From positions 31,308,501-31,372,500 of the forward strand of contig NC_134368.1 of NCBI RefSeq assembly GCF_035582795.1: 64,000 nt of DNA, given 5' to 3'. The translations under genes were made by a program, and so were the position numbers. Under the pieces are notes generated by a model. That model saw only the letters and a list, made by a program, of their open reading frames with translations. It was not told the DNA's origin and did no database searches. Source of the DNA: Mycteria americana (Eukaryota > Chordata > Aves > Ciconiiformes > Ciconiidae). This document shows, in pieces, positions 1-14,000 of this stretch. Position 1 is the stretch's first letter, and each line of letters opens with the position of its first letter.

Positions 1-3000
1 TATGAATTCCCGAAAGTCTGATAAGAATTGCATTTGTGCCGTATCCTTTCTTTCAGAGGTCTTATTAGCACCTGATATTTTTATCCAGCATCCTATGTCT
101 GTGAATCTTAGAGGAATCAAAGGTCTTTGAGAACTCTTCTCATTGTTAAATCTGGTTTGAAGTTTACTGATATTTACTGAACATTTACTGAAACTTGATA
201 TTTATGGAAATTTACTGGGGGGAGTGTTATGGGCATTTGCACAGATAGTGCAGTTACCTGAGTGTTGGCATTTTAAGGAATTAAGTTCAAAAGGACTTAG
301 CAAGGAACTAAGAAGAATAGTCAGTGAGAAATGAAAATAGATGGAGAAACTTTGGGGACTATTCGAGTAGGAAAGTGAAGGATTTGTTTATAGAAGAGAC
401 TGATTTAAGGTGCAGCCCCTTTCCTTATTTTCTCCTTTTGTTCCTTGCATTCTTTTGCTTGACTTGTTCTGAAATCAAGCTGAGCAGTTTCTTTGCTATT
501 CTGTTCACATAGGGAATCTTTTAAAAGTTTCTCTGCTAAGACTCTTACGTATAAGCAAGGAATTAACTTTATTATTTCTATGCAACAACTTTGTGTGGGG
601 CTTTATAGGGTTTAAATCCTCGTAGCAGAGGTGGCTTTCTTCAATTGCTGCTGCTGATTTTAAAACTATTAACTACTGCTGCCTGGCAAGCTCTGGCTTT
701 CATCAGTGATTGTCATACACAAAATGGTGCAACCTAGAAAACAGAAGAGAAGAGATTTAAAGATGAAATAATTCTGCCATTTTCCAAGTTTTTGTGCATA
801 AATATAAAAAATGGGGTGTCTGAAGAGACTATACTACTGCTCTGGCAATTTTGTGATGTTTCCTTACTGTAGGGGGGACAGAAAGCAGAGGAACGTGACA
901 CTAATGCTGACTGCAGTATTAAGCTGCATTAAAACCTTTCTGATAAAATAATATAGGTAATGGATTGCAAGTTTTTAGAAAGTAATTATTTTAATTGTAA
1001 TTATGGTACAGAAAAGGTGATCTAAGCTGTATATTATTAAAAGCATGAGAGGAACCCACACACACCCCAAATGCACTTGGTGCATGGATGTCATACAGGT
1101 ATACTGGACTGTTCTTATGAAACCCCTCACCTGTTGAGCTTTTAAAGGTGAAAGAAATCCACATGTGTTACAGATTTAGCAATCAGGTTTGGCTTTAGTC
1201 TTGTGGTTTACAGACAGGTTTATGACATACACTTGTTGAGAAGGTCTCCTTCAACATCCTTCCGTGCTTCGAGTAGATTCGAAAATAACGATTAAGAGCT
1301 GTGGATTTGGTTTCTTCAGGCCTGTGTTTTAATTGTGCTGTTGCCAGCTCTTTATCTTCAAAGCTGTTCCTAAAATAGAATCTTCCATCCCTCCTAGGTT
1401 CAGTGGAGGAGGAGGAAAAAAACTACTCTTACCCAATATTAAACCGGGACTACTTGCCAGAAAATTTAAGTATTCCAAATATAAAACATCCTCCAAAAGC
1501 CCCTTTGAAAAAGGATCTTGCTTTGAAGTTAGATCTCTTGTTCTGAATTCATTCACTCTTGCGATTCAAATCTTTTTCGAGGAACGAGTCCTGGAACGAT
1601 TCAAAGGGCCAAAGCAGAAAATTCTCAAATACTCCAAGGAGATCAGTGGCTGTGGCAAAAAATGTGTTGCTTTTTGTTTGCTTGGTTTATTGCTATGTTG
1701 GAGTAATTTAAATCTAAAGAAGAATGTGGATGCTTCTGTTTAACAGGCTTTAAAAGTTGGTTTATGTGTTTTGGTTTAAGAGTGTAGTTAAAATGTGACA
1801 TGTATTTGTGATATTAAAAAAAAAAAAAAATTACTCTGAAGTACCGAACTTCTGTTGCACAACTTTGGGAAGTTTGACTGCCTAGGCTTACACCAGGGCT
1901 TAGCAAGTAACTGTACATCTGTTCAGCCCCAGCAATCTAAGTGTGTACTTTTTATGTTGTGGTAAAGGAGAGAGAATTTGACTTAGTTTAGCCTGTGGCA
2001 AAAGAAGTTTTTACACAAAGTTGAGTTATATTACATTGCTGTGGGCTATTACACAGTTCAGCTCATTTGCAGTATGTTGTTAAGCTGTGGCAGCATTACC
2101 ATGTTTGATTCCTTACTCCGCAAGCGGAGCACGTGTGGCATTGCTTTCCTTTAGTAAAACCTACTTGGTTTTCTGAAAATATTTACCAGCCTTGAGTTGG
2201 TAGGATGGTGTATGATGCCCTGAAGGCAATTTTGAGCACATTAGGTAAAATGCTGCACTAATGCCATTTGGATTGCTTTTGACACATGAGTCTTGAATAT
2301 TTGGGTTTAGGCCAGGTGTATCTTTGTGGCAGGACAATGCATTGTAGGGACGTGACACGACCTACGCTAAGTCACCTTCTTGCACTGGTACTCAAGTTTA
2401 GTCCCTATATTGCAAGGAACGACTCAGTATTTCAGAGTCTTTTTTCTTTCTCAGAAGAAGTAATTGGCTGATGCCACTTAAAGTGTATTTTCATATGCTG
2501 CGTTAGTAGAAGGTGAAGGAGTGAAGAGTTAAGAGATTCTTAATTTTCCATTAACTGAAGTTTATGATTTTTTTGTTTCTTGTTTTGTGTCACGTTCGTG
2601 TGTTAGTGAAGAAGGTGAGGAAAAAAAACCTGTTCAGATTGTTTTAGTGATACTTGCTAACTTGGAATGTAGAAGAATGTTTCTTCCATTACGATACCGT
2701 CAAGTAAACTAGCTTCTGTCTTAAAATGATATAATCATTAATCATGACTTTTTAAATGTTCTTAAAGGTTGTTGAGGAAAAAAGGCCTATGGGTTTTTTT
2801 TAGTATAATACCCTGCATTAACCAATTCATTAAAATTCTCCAGAGACCAAATGTCCAAATATTAGTGGTATTCAGTCTGTCTTAATTTTGTTTGAATGGC
2901 GCTCAAGTGAAATTTTTCATTTGACTTTTAATCTTGTGATGAGACTTTTATTTGTATTTCTGCACAAGATAAAATTCTGAGGAATCTATTAATTGCTTAA

Positions 3001-5015
3001 TCAGAATTTCTTTCTTTTTGTAAAGAGTATTAGCTGATGGCTTTCCAAGCAGTTCTGTGCATAGTGCTGAGAGCCATGTACAGTGCTAACAATCTACTGG
3101 TTTTAGTGCAGCAATTGAAATTTTTTTAAGCATAAGCTAATAAATTAATCAATTTGAGAGAAAGTCTGATGTTTTTCTAGCTTATGTTCTCAACATTGCT
3201 GTTAAGAGGTACTTTTTATATATTTTTACATATATATATTTTTTCTATGTTGTAGGCTCATGAAGAATCTGTTAAGATGGGCAATTAACCAAAAAAGATG
3301 AATAGGAAATACTTCACCTATGCAACAGTTTGAGTTCCCAGTCTTCCTTTTCTTTCAGAAATTTTCATTAGGAGTGTTTGATCTTTTAAATGTTACACTG
3401 TCAAACTTTTTATGGTGTGATTTCCGGTGTTCTTAACACCAGTAGTGCTCATTGGAAATCTTGTGTGCTGGTGAAGAGAAAATGGCTCATGCAGTTTAGA
3501 AATTTGGCTTTTGGGGTTCACTGGCTCCTGATTTACTTTTTGGCTGAGAGATTAGGTTTTAAATGTTCAGGATTGGACAGCAACCTCAATTTTGTTTCAC
3601 AATTTGTTTAATCCTGTAGGATTAATGCTGGTAAGAATTCATGTCAGTGAAATCACCAGCAATTAGTGAACGTTGATATTGATTACTCTTCCTCAGCTTG
3701 CATATTCCTTCATTCTGTCCTTCTGCCAAGGCAATTTGGGAGCAGTTGGCATTTCTAGACATTATAATATGTAGATGTAGTTAAATGTTGCTGCGATACA
3801 ATAGTCTTTTAGTTCTAATGTTGAACTACTGATATATGTATATACAAAATTAATCATGCAGTGGCCAGTACATCTCAGATATTGTCTGAATTATGAAGTC
3901 TGGAACTTGAATGAGATGGGTTTTAATTTAAGTGGGTCTGGCTGCTGTTCTGTCTGGATGTTCATGCAGTTACGGCAAAACTGATGAAAGCCCTTGGCAA
4001 AGTTTTCTGTTCTCTCCTCCCCAAAGTCTTGCAGTGAGTTGTCAGATTGAAAGTACTTATTTTTTAATGGAAGTAGAGTTGCTCATAACTGAAAGAGCTT
4101 TATGCCTGGTAAAGTAGTCTATTTTCTGATGATACTGTTTTAGCCCAGTTTATTATTTTCATGTAACAGTGTTTTGTGTGCTCGATTGAGGTAAAGCTAG
4201 TTCTTTGCAAAGTATGAGAAGATAATGTCCTTTAAAGTGTATGAATGATTTTTACCTTGTAATCATTCCTTTCATAATCAAATAAGATACGTTTATATGT
4301 TGAGGCAGTATATTTTGTTAGGTCAGCTGATTTAGTTGGGAACAATCTATCAGCTTTTAGTTATAACAGCTAAGCTAGGTCTGAAAACTAGAAAAATTAG
4401 AACAGTTTTTGAATGTGTTTGTATTAAAGGATGCTCCTTTCTCAGATATTTACGAGAAGATAGACTACGGAACAATTTTTTTTTTTTTTTTTTTCCCTCC
4501 AAGTAGCAATTGAATGATTAATTGCAGTGTGGCATAGCATTGACTGAAAAGTCTGTGGTGCTTACTGTTGCTAGAATATTTTGTCCATGTGGACCTACTG
4601 TTTCCTATACTAAGCTATTAAAGGTCAGAGGCCAATTGCATTTCCTTTCATCCCGTCATGGAATATAAAATAAAGCAAATGTATTCTATGGGATGTTACT
4701 TTCCTTCTGGATACTAAATATTTTAGGGTTATGGATTTAATTCTGATCTTGAGACCCACAGTCATTCTTCCTTATTTTTGTCTCTAATTAAGTAACATCC
4801 TGAAGAATAGGAATTTAAGTAAAAGCCGGATTTCACAAGGCTTGCATAAAATCTTTACAATTGGTATTAATGTGAGATCTTAATCTGAGGACACAGAAAA
4901 TAAGTTACCATTCTTCTTGATCATGTATGTGGTGATAGCTCAATCTGATTTTCGATCTACGGATGATAAACATAAACTATTACTATAACTGATATATTAT
5001 TTGTTGTCTTTTTAG
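1..5015 (+). other. FIP1L1: FIP1L1 intron (3' part of the intron before the microexon)
   Basis: About 5 kb of AT-rich intronic sequence leading to the acceptor at 5014-5015. I saw no further FIP1L1 exon; the residues expected immediately upstream (the proline-rich run) are not encoded here. It holds homopolymer runs (A-run near 1816-1829, T-run near 4476-4494) and a small TA-rich patch near 3217-3245. An open stretch at 1333-1743 has no recognisable family. Confidence 0.7.
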
Positions 5016-5042
5016 GTATACCAATAACAGTGCCACCACCAG
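5016..5042 (+). CDS. FIP1L1: FIP1L1 27-nt microexon ([10 protein letters not shown])
   Basis: The exon is bounded by a T-rich tract plus AG at 5014-5015 and a GTAAAC donor at 5043. It starts and ends in phase 1, so it is symmetric: two bases finish a Gly codon begun upstream, eight codons give IPITVPPP, and one base begins the Gly completed by the next exon. The peptide matches the proline-rich segment just before the C-terminal region of vertebrate FIP1L1. At 27 nt it is a true microexon and can be skipped without a frame change. Confidence 0.9.
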
Positions 5043-8000
5043 GTAAACTTGCTTAGAATTTTTTTCCACGTTTGGTTAAGAAATGGGAACTTAACTGATG
5101 TGCAACTTATCAGCTTCCTTTTAGTTACATAGACAAAAGTTCATAAATACAAAACTATATGTATAGGTGTAGGCTCAGTTATTTTGATGCCAGGCAGAAA
5201 AGAAAAATGTATGAAAATGCTGTTGACTAGTGGACCTAATCAGCCAGTTTTAGATGTGTGCTTCCTTCTTTTCTTTCCATTCTTTTTTTTCAGCTATGCA
5301 TTGTTGTTTATTAAGTATTGTTAGCTACTCAGAAATTTTCCTATGCTTCTAAATTATTGTATTTTTAAGAATGATAAGGTATTTGATTTGAAGCACTGAT
5401 AATATATGTTTAATACTCTGTTAAGCTGGAAAGTAGTTCTCAGTCTTACAAAATAAAACCCGTGTACACAGTGAGAAACAATTTTTGCATTGTACTCTGT
5501 GGAATTTGTTTGCCATTGTATGCTTAGCCTAGTTCTTTTATGTGTTTATGGTTTGGTTTTTGGTTTTTGTTTTTTTTTCTCCCCCCCCCCCCCTCACCTA
5601 ATTTATTATTACAGGCTTTCCACCACCACCTGGCGGTCCTCCACCTTCCCTCATACCCACAATAGAAAGGTGATTATCTGTTTGAAATCTTATAAAGCAA
5701 TATATCAGTATTCTGTAACAGAAATAAATTAGTAAGGACTCTCACGCTACCCAGTGTTTTATGGATTTTGTCTGGGAGTGGGGAGACAGTTTCAGATTTT
5801 TACAGTATTTTTACAGAAATGTTACTAGTCTCACCTGTCTGACACTTAATATTCTTTTGAGTAGGTTACTTGACTACTTAGTAGTGTAGTTGAGTTATGA
5901 CACTGTATCAATGCCAAGACTTAAGAACAAAGTTAAGGTAATGATTGTTAAAGTATTCTTTAGTAGTCTGAAGGCTTATTTAAGTGAACCGTATACTTGT
6001 CAGCTACTGTATCCTTTTCTATAAACACAAACAAACAATTTGGCCATAGATTCAAGCCTTCATAAGCTATAGTAAATGCCAGAGTTCCACAGAATCCAAA
6101 TTTGTATTTCTGCTGTGTTTGTTCTTAAGTCTTCAGCTTTAATAGGCCTAACAGTGTTTTTTCAATAACTTTTTAATATACATGTATACATATATATACC
6201 TGTACATATATATATATATTTTTTTTATATATATATATATATATATATGTATGTAAAAGGAAGAAAAATAAGTTGGCCAGCGCAGTCCTTGAAAAGAATT
6301 TATATGTTGCTAGAGACCAAAACCAGGTCATATACAAAGCTCACTTAAGAAGATGGTGCGAGCATCTTGCCAGTCCTTTGGATTTCACTGAAGGAAGGTG
6401 CACACATCTGTTCCTTTGAAACTGAAAATTCTGTTAACGTATATGCTACAGGATGATGATGGTAAATCTCTGAGAAAATCCTCATCTGATTTAATTCAGA
6501 AAAAAACCCTAACTGGATGCATTTGATGTGCATGAAAGTAAATTTATTATTTCATACTGGCAGTTGCTGTGAGTGACTGCTGCTTCTGACTGTTAAGCAG
6601 CAGTCATTGCATTTACTTGTAGTGAATATTTATATAGTTTCTGAAATACGATGTGAAAAAATCAATTTATTGTGGAACCTAGGAACTAAACCTCATACTT
6701 TTAAATGTTAAGATGTTGCATTGGCCTTTCATTATCATTGGTTTTGTTTTGTTTTTAAACTAAACTAACCCAAAAATTATTTCTTAATGTTAAAATGCCT
6801 TCAAGAACAGAAATAACACTTAGGTTAAATACTGCAAAGATAATTTATTCAAGTTATGTAGGAAGTGCTAAAAGTCATGAATGAATTATATATGTATGAA
6901 TTATGTCCTGTGCACATATTATCCTTTTTAACCTTTCTGGTTTTTACCTGCTTGAGTTGGCTACCGCTGAAAGAAGTCAGCCGAGAAAATGTGTAGCTAA
7001 TTTAGTAGTTTATTTATAGAACTACACATTTGAAGTCCACCTGTTCTTAGATATGCTCACATACCTACTTTTTAACAGAAAGAATGAGAATGGCTTCATT
7101 CATGAATGGAACACTTTCAAGCAACTGGAGATTAAGCTCAGTATGTTGCAGAAACATCTTATGATGCTAGAAACATTTGAAATAGAAAATTCATTAAAAA
7201 TACAAAAGAACAGCTTTGATGATATGGATATTTTTGGTTTAAATTTTAAGAAGAGAGAATGCTAATTTCAACTCCTGTACTAAAACATGAAATATACATG
7301 TTTGTGTTGATAGACAGCTTCCTTAATTAGTAATGCTCAAAATGGAGGACTTAAATCCATTTATAACAAACATTTTGTTTTAGTCTGTATGGTGGTAAGA
7401 ATTCAGGGGAATAATATTAAAAGAATATATTTATTGATGGAGGTAGCTTTGATGGTAAAACTGGATTTTTACATGTGTTTTCTTTTCAACAGTGGACATT
7501 CTTCTGGCTATGATGGCCGTTCTGTTCGTGCATTTTCATATGGCAGTGGTGAGTAAGCTTGCTGGCTTTGAAAATTTTGACTCGTGCTATGTCAAGTTGT
7601 TTGATATACTTATCAGGATTTTAGCTAAGAGACTAAAAAGGTCCTTTTGGTAATTCGTTGTGACAGCTCATTGCCTACCATTGTAAACAGATACATGCTG
7701 TTACAAATTTAACAGCTGTTGGTAAATACTATTGTTTTGCTTACTTATTTGTATGCTAGATATCTTTCCATGCTGCTTTTGCAGAGCTGTGATTTTGAAA
7801 AATAATACACCATAATATGGACCACAAGTCAGGGAGAATTTTCCAAGAACTGGTAGGATTTAGAAACAGGAGAACAAGTACTGTCGAGATATAATTAGAA
7901 TTTTAACCAGCAAGACCAATCATTGAGAAATCCTGAGTGATGTGCCTCTCCTTTGAAAAACTGTTTGTCTAAGATACTGTAATCTTCAGCTAGCCTGTTG

Positions 8001-11000
8001 CAAAGTCAGTCTTTCTCCTTTTTTGGTTAATGTTATGGAAAAAATCTGAAGCTGAAAAACATCACTTTCTGGTTTTATAGTAAGAGTGAACCAAAATAGA
8101 AGTTTCATTATGTGCAATCAAATGGACATCCACAGAACCTGCAGTGAGTTTACTGTTACCTAGCACAGCTCTGCTTCTTGAGCCAAAAGAGTGATAGCTA
8201 CTAAGATGTCAGCTTCTTCTTGACCTAGCCCAAATTGAGAAGATAAAATAAACATAGAATCACAGGATGGTTTGGGTTGGAAGGGACTGTCAAAGATCAT
8301 CTAATCCAACCCCTCCCTGCCATGGCAGGGACATCTTTCACTAGACCAGGTTGCTCAAAGTCCCATCTAACCTGACCTTGAACGCTTCCAGCGATGGGGC
8401 AACCTGTTCCAATGTCTCACCACCCTCATCATAAAGAATTTCTTCGTTATGTCTAATCTAAACCTACCTTTTTTCAGTTTAAAACCATTACCCCATGTCC
8501 TGTCACTACAGGCCCTGGTAAAAAGTCTCTCCATCTTTCTTATAAGCCCTCTTCAAGTATTGAAAGGCTGCAATAAGGTCTCCCTAGAGCCTTCTCTTCT
8601 CCAGGCTGAACAACCTAGGAGAGATGTTCCAGCTCTCTGATGATTTTTCGTGGTCCTCCTCTGGACCTGCTCTAACGTGTCTTTCTTGTACTCGGGGCCC
8701 AAGAGCTGGATGCAGTAATCCAGGTGGGGTCTCACGAGAGCACACAGAGGGAGAATCACCTTCCTCAACCTGCTGGCCATGCTGCTGCTTTTTATGCAGC
8801 CCAGGTTACGATTGCTTTTCTGGGCTGCAAACTCACATTGCTGGCTCATATTTAATTTTTCATCCACCAGTATCCCCAAGTCCTCCTCTGCAGGGATGCT
8901 CTCAATCAATTCATCACCCAGTCTGTACTGATATTGAGGGTTGCCCCGACCCAGGAGCAGGACCTTGCATGTTGCTAGTCTCTGCCTCTGCCTTTGGTGC
9001 ATCTGCCATCCAGCCCCATGCCTGGTGCCTTTTCTTCCAGCTGACTTTTTCTGTCTCCTTGCTCTTTGTTCCTTTGGACCCTTACTGCTGGGAGGAGAAA
9101 TTGTAGGGAAAGTTCTATCCGGTTCTGGGGATACATCATGTTCCGCATAGATCAAATGTTCAGATAATGTATCTCCCAAATGTTCGTAAGTCTTTAGAGA
9201 GGGCATACAAAATGTCTTTGAATGGCTTGTAATTTCTTGAAGTTGGAGCATTTTATGGAGTAACAAGTGGTGCTTTGTTGACATTGAAAGGATCCCTATC
9301 AGTTATTAAGTGTTGAATTCTTGATGTGGGCAAACAGCTGCTTTATGCAAACTACTTTTTTAGCAATAATTGAAATGTGTTTGCTGAAGTTTTAGCAAAA
9401 AGGTAAAGCTGAGGCAGACAACTAAGATACCCAAGTGACTATTTTGCTGAAGCTTCAACATCTAAAGCCATGCAGAGTATCATAAGGAAAGCAGTCTTAC
9501 AGTCATTAGTGTGTACATTGTGTCTAATATGTAGTCTCCGATTTAGGATGTTTTTCACTTTGGAATCTCTTTTGTTAGAATTTGCTGTTCTGTCAAGTAT
9601 TGTCAGGGACACAAGAATATATCCAAGTTTTATGTTGACCTTCAGAGGTGATGGCATGCTTATGTTGTTGCAGTACCAATATTTGAAAGATGACTGTCAT
9701 CGTGATCATGCCAACATTGAATTTGAACTTCTTCAGCAGGGTTAAAAAATTATGTTTGCCTTTGTATGGTTATGGATACCAAGGAGCACAGTCTGCTCCC
9801 ATCTTCCTAGTCTGCTCCCATCTTGCCAGTGTATCTGGCATCCCTGTTGTGGCAAAAGCTTTCATATTTGTCGCACAAAGCGAATTGTCTGTCTCTAAGC
9901 TGTGCCTGTTACACGGATTTTTGGATCTGTAGAGGCTCAGTGGCATTTTATCACTGTTGTTCATCTCTTAGTGAAAGATGTTTTCCTGGCCAGCACCTTA
10001 CTCTCACAGTCCCTGTCTCACAACGTGATTGCTGGCCAGTATTTCACCAGTGCTCTCCGTGCATCAGAACTTAGGTAAATTGAGGGCTCAGTGGCACAGT
10101 AGGGTACAGATGATAATTTTAATTAAGAAACGCTAATTATATTTATTTAATAGTTGCTTTGGATGATAGCACTGAATCTCCAGCCCGTTGTCTTCTTTGC
10201 CGGTCTGTATGTTTCATGGCTTTGTCAAAATTGCGGGGGAAGGTGAGCATATGGAACACATTGCAAAAAATGCCAATCGTGATTAAGGCTCTAGCCTTTC
10301 TCCTGCCTATTCAAGTTGCTAATCTCATTCCTTGGTGTCTTTTCCCTAGTGGTCAGGCATGTTTCCCACTGCAAGCCAGTTAGGGAGGTTGCATAGTAAA
10401 ATAATACTCTTAACTTGTAGCTTCAAGAATATCTATTTTGTCTTTGTGCTCTTCCACTGCATCAATGCAGTTTCATCAATTTGCTCATAAATCCTTTCAC
10501 AATTCAATGCTACCCTTGCCATCAGATCTTTGAATTTTATTGAGCTGTCAATATATGGCACTGCGTTTGGTCTGCCATTGAAGCGACTTGTATTGTATAC
10601 TTGTTCGCTTTGTCCTCAAGCATACCCCTATTCTGAGCTCTAAATGGTCTTTATGCCTTATGAACTTGCAAAAAATTTAGCATTACAGAAACAGTTTGGG
10701 AGTCAGTATTTTTTGAGGTGCAAAGAAGATGTATTAATAGTTTGCCTGTGTTACCATGCAGCTTTAAATTTTTAAACCGTCTCCAAAACAGGACTTCAGT
10801 CTCCAAAACTATTGACTGTTCAAAGCTCCCTCTCTTCCTGTTTTAAAAATAAAATCAGAGTTAAACTTTGGAAGCATCTTTCTTTTTCTGGAAATTATTG
10901 GAATAGTCCTTGTAGAAATAGTAAAAGTGACAAATTACTTCATTCTAAGTGGTAAATGCAGAGCACCAATTCATAGTAGAAAGTAAGCTTCTTGTGTGTT

Positions 11001-14000
11001 GTGAATAATTACTGGTGAAAATCTACATACAAAAATGCGCAGAGTATCAAATAACTGGTTTCTCTCAGGTTATTGGGGTGGAAATGACATACTTCTGTCT
11101 GATGAGAATTACTGCAGATGTAAGGGAATAACCAAAATTTATCATAAAAGTTTATACTACCAGTAATAAGAATAATTGTTTTGTAGTATACGTTTAAAGT
11201 TAAACTTAAGTTTACACTTTAGATCAGAATATTCTGGCAGCCAGCGTATTCAAGTCTCGTAGACCATACGTATGTTGTTGACATAGTGGCAAGTCAAGGA
11301 AATTAGCAGTCTTTAAAGTCCAGCTGGTTTTTTGCTATTTCTGGCTGCTTTCCTTCGAAGAATTTCAGGTTTTGGCAGTATAATGAACAACATACTATTG
11401 TATTAGGGTATTTTTTTCTGTTAACTCCTCATTTTCTCTGTAGCCCTGAAGTGAAACGGTGTCAAGCATTTTGTTAGAGGCAAAACCTCGTATAAATGCT
11501 TTTTTTAAAGAATTGTAATGCTTTTCATTGCAAATGTATTTTAACAATGAAGTGTTTTTTTCCTGCTCCACTGCCTGCTGAAAAGTTCTTTTGTATTCCT
11601 CCTTTGGACGCTTGGCAAACTGCTGTCTTAAGCTTCTGCCAAAACTTTCTGGGGCAGGCATACCCTAGACGTTGTAGGCAAGGCTGTCTGAACATAGCTG
11701 TCAGGAGAAGCCACTTGTTTCATAACTCGACAGTATTAAATACAGCATCAGTAACGCACTTTACATTGTTCAGTGGATATTTATGTTAATTATATTATTA
11801 ATGTCTCTTCATGACACCATGGAGTCAAGTGAATATTGTTCTCATATTATAGATAATGAAGTGGAACTCAAAACAAACGATTTATTGAAGGCTATGTTAT
11901 CATTGGCTAGCAAAGCAGATAAGCAGAAAGTGGGAAGTCCTCTGTACTGTAAGTCCACTAGAGAGTGCTGTTTCCAGTTAAATACTACAGCCCTTATTTT
12001 TCATTAACGGGACACATTTAGGGGGCTTCTGGAGAGGGAGGGCAGGACAGAACAATTGGGACATTAAGAGTAGCAGTTATTTATTATATTGGAGTTGGCA
12101 GAAAGCAGTGGAGAAGCATGTCCCTTCTCTCTTCCCATTGCTGGTTAACTAAAAAGGTTGTGAGACAGTGTTGTGACTTCCTTCTTAACTTCTTAAGCAT
12201 ATCGTCCTTTAGGTTAAGATAATATGTTTAATTTTCTGAAACTATTATATTTTAGTGGTAATAGTGGCTGTGCTGAGTATCCCTTAGAAATGGTGTTTTA
12301 CAAAGCATAAGTAAGAGCGTTAATTCTTCTCCCCAGAATGAATTTATATTTCTAAAGCTGCTGTTACATCTATAATCAGAAAAGTATGGCAAAGCACAGT
12401 ATAGAAGAATTAATGAATGAGAACTTTGTAACTAACAGTTTAAATACAATGATTTTAAAGGACAAACCATAAACATAGTAGCATCTAAATATAAAGTTGG
12501 AAGCATGCTTTTTCCTTGTTTTTCTGAACTGTACTTTCAGAGCCACTGAGTTTCAAAGGCAGTTTTGTTTTCTGGTTGTTTTTGTTTTGTTGTTGCCCCT
12601 AAACAAAGCTCTTTGACCACATAAAATCAGATTATTTCAGCAAATCTTTGCACAATTTTTTTTTTTTCCCCCAAAGGGATTTAGACAGTCTTTGTGGTGT
12701 ATATCCTGGTTCTGTACATCTTTATAACTAGTATTTGAATGAGTGCCAGAGGCCTTTATTAGCATCATGGAAAAAATGCAGACTTTGCTCAGAATTAACT
12801 TTAATGTGAAAGGGGAAGATTGAAAAATGTCGTTGGAGGAGGCTGATAAACGTCTGTGTTTTCATGCATAAGTAGTATTACAGTTTTCATATGGTATCTG
12901 ATTTTGTTCTTTCTAATACCCACGTCTTTTTCTTTAGTCACCTTTCCGCACCTTGCAGGTTCTGCTCCTTCGTGGTCTAGTCTTATGGACACCAGCAAAC
13001 AGTGGGATTACTATGCACGAAGAGAGAAGGACAGGGAACGTGAGAGAGAGCGATCCCGAGATCGGGACCGCGACCGGGACCGAGATAGAGATCGAGAACG
13101 TACCCGAGACAGGGAAAGGGACCGAGATCACAGTCCAACTCCAAGTGTGTTCAACAGGTTAGTAAAATGTCTTAAGCACACTGTAACTCTACTCAAAACC
13201 CTGTGTCTGTGTTAAATAGTGTACTTCAACATTAAAATTTCATGTTCAGCAGTATATTCCAAAGAGCTAGAGGGTGTGGCTTCCTCCCCTTCCCCCTTTT
13301 CTCTTGGAAATTATAATTAAGTTTCTAAATGTAAAACAGAACTGTAAAAACGACAATATACATCCAAACTGGTCATAGTGCTTTACAGGTTAAAGGTGTG
13401 ATTTAAGCCCTGTGTATGAGTGAGATATCCAGCTGTCTTTGACATCAGTAGTTCTAGAAAAATCTATAGAAGTACTAAATGAATCTTAGTTGCCAATTCA
13501 GTGCTAAGAGCAATGTGGTGCAACATTTGACCTTAATTAATGGTGTTATTAGCTGCTAAAATAAAAATGGTGTTATTAGCTGCTAAAGTTTGGTCATTAG
13601 CACTGGCTGGATAATAATCTGTCCTATCTTTTTTAAAACTATTATTTCAAGGTCAAGAACTTTTTTTCATTTTCAGGCAGATGATGAAAATAATGACAGA
13701 TAACTTTATTCAGCTTTCAACTCTCTAATTGCTTTAAAAAAAAGAAAAGAAAAAAAGCTGCAACTGTTCTGTGGTTCATGTGCACAAGTACAAAGCATTT
13801 AATGTTGAGCTCGCTATGACTCCGTAGAGCAGAGGTCTATTGGCTTGCTGATTTATCTGAATTTACTTTGCTCATTATTTGCTAAGTATTTTGGGGTAAA
13901 CGTCCTGACGCTTTTCTCAGTGTTTTTTGTTAAGTTTCAATTTTTGCAGAATATATACGTTAGGCAGATTGTTTTTACCAGTGGTTTTACGCTGTGGGGA

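Larger units (their letters stand above)
7549..12937 (+). other. FIP1L1: FIP1L1 intron containing a CR1 fragment and coding-like antisense stretches
   Basis: A 5.4-kb intron. It contains an antisense CR1 LINE end (about 8256-8970), a 19-bp tandem duplication at 9790-9827, and several - strand stretches between about 9110 and 11661 that look like decayed coding sequence but that I cannot identify. A T-run lies near 12656-12667. The intron ends in a T-rich acceptor at 12936-12937. Confidence 0.7.

Noticed and set aside
1333..1743. 136-codon + strand open stretch in the first FIP1L1 intron
   Set aside because: No family resemblance, low-complexity start, and phases do not fit FIP1L1 splicing.
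8970..9110. Extension of the 8.3-kb CR1 copy further 5'
   Set aside because: After the [15 protein letters not shown] block the sequence no longer follows the CR1 order, although the reading frame happens to stay open.
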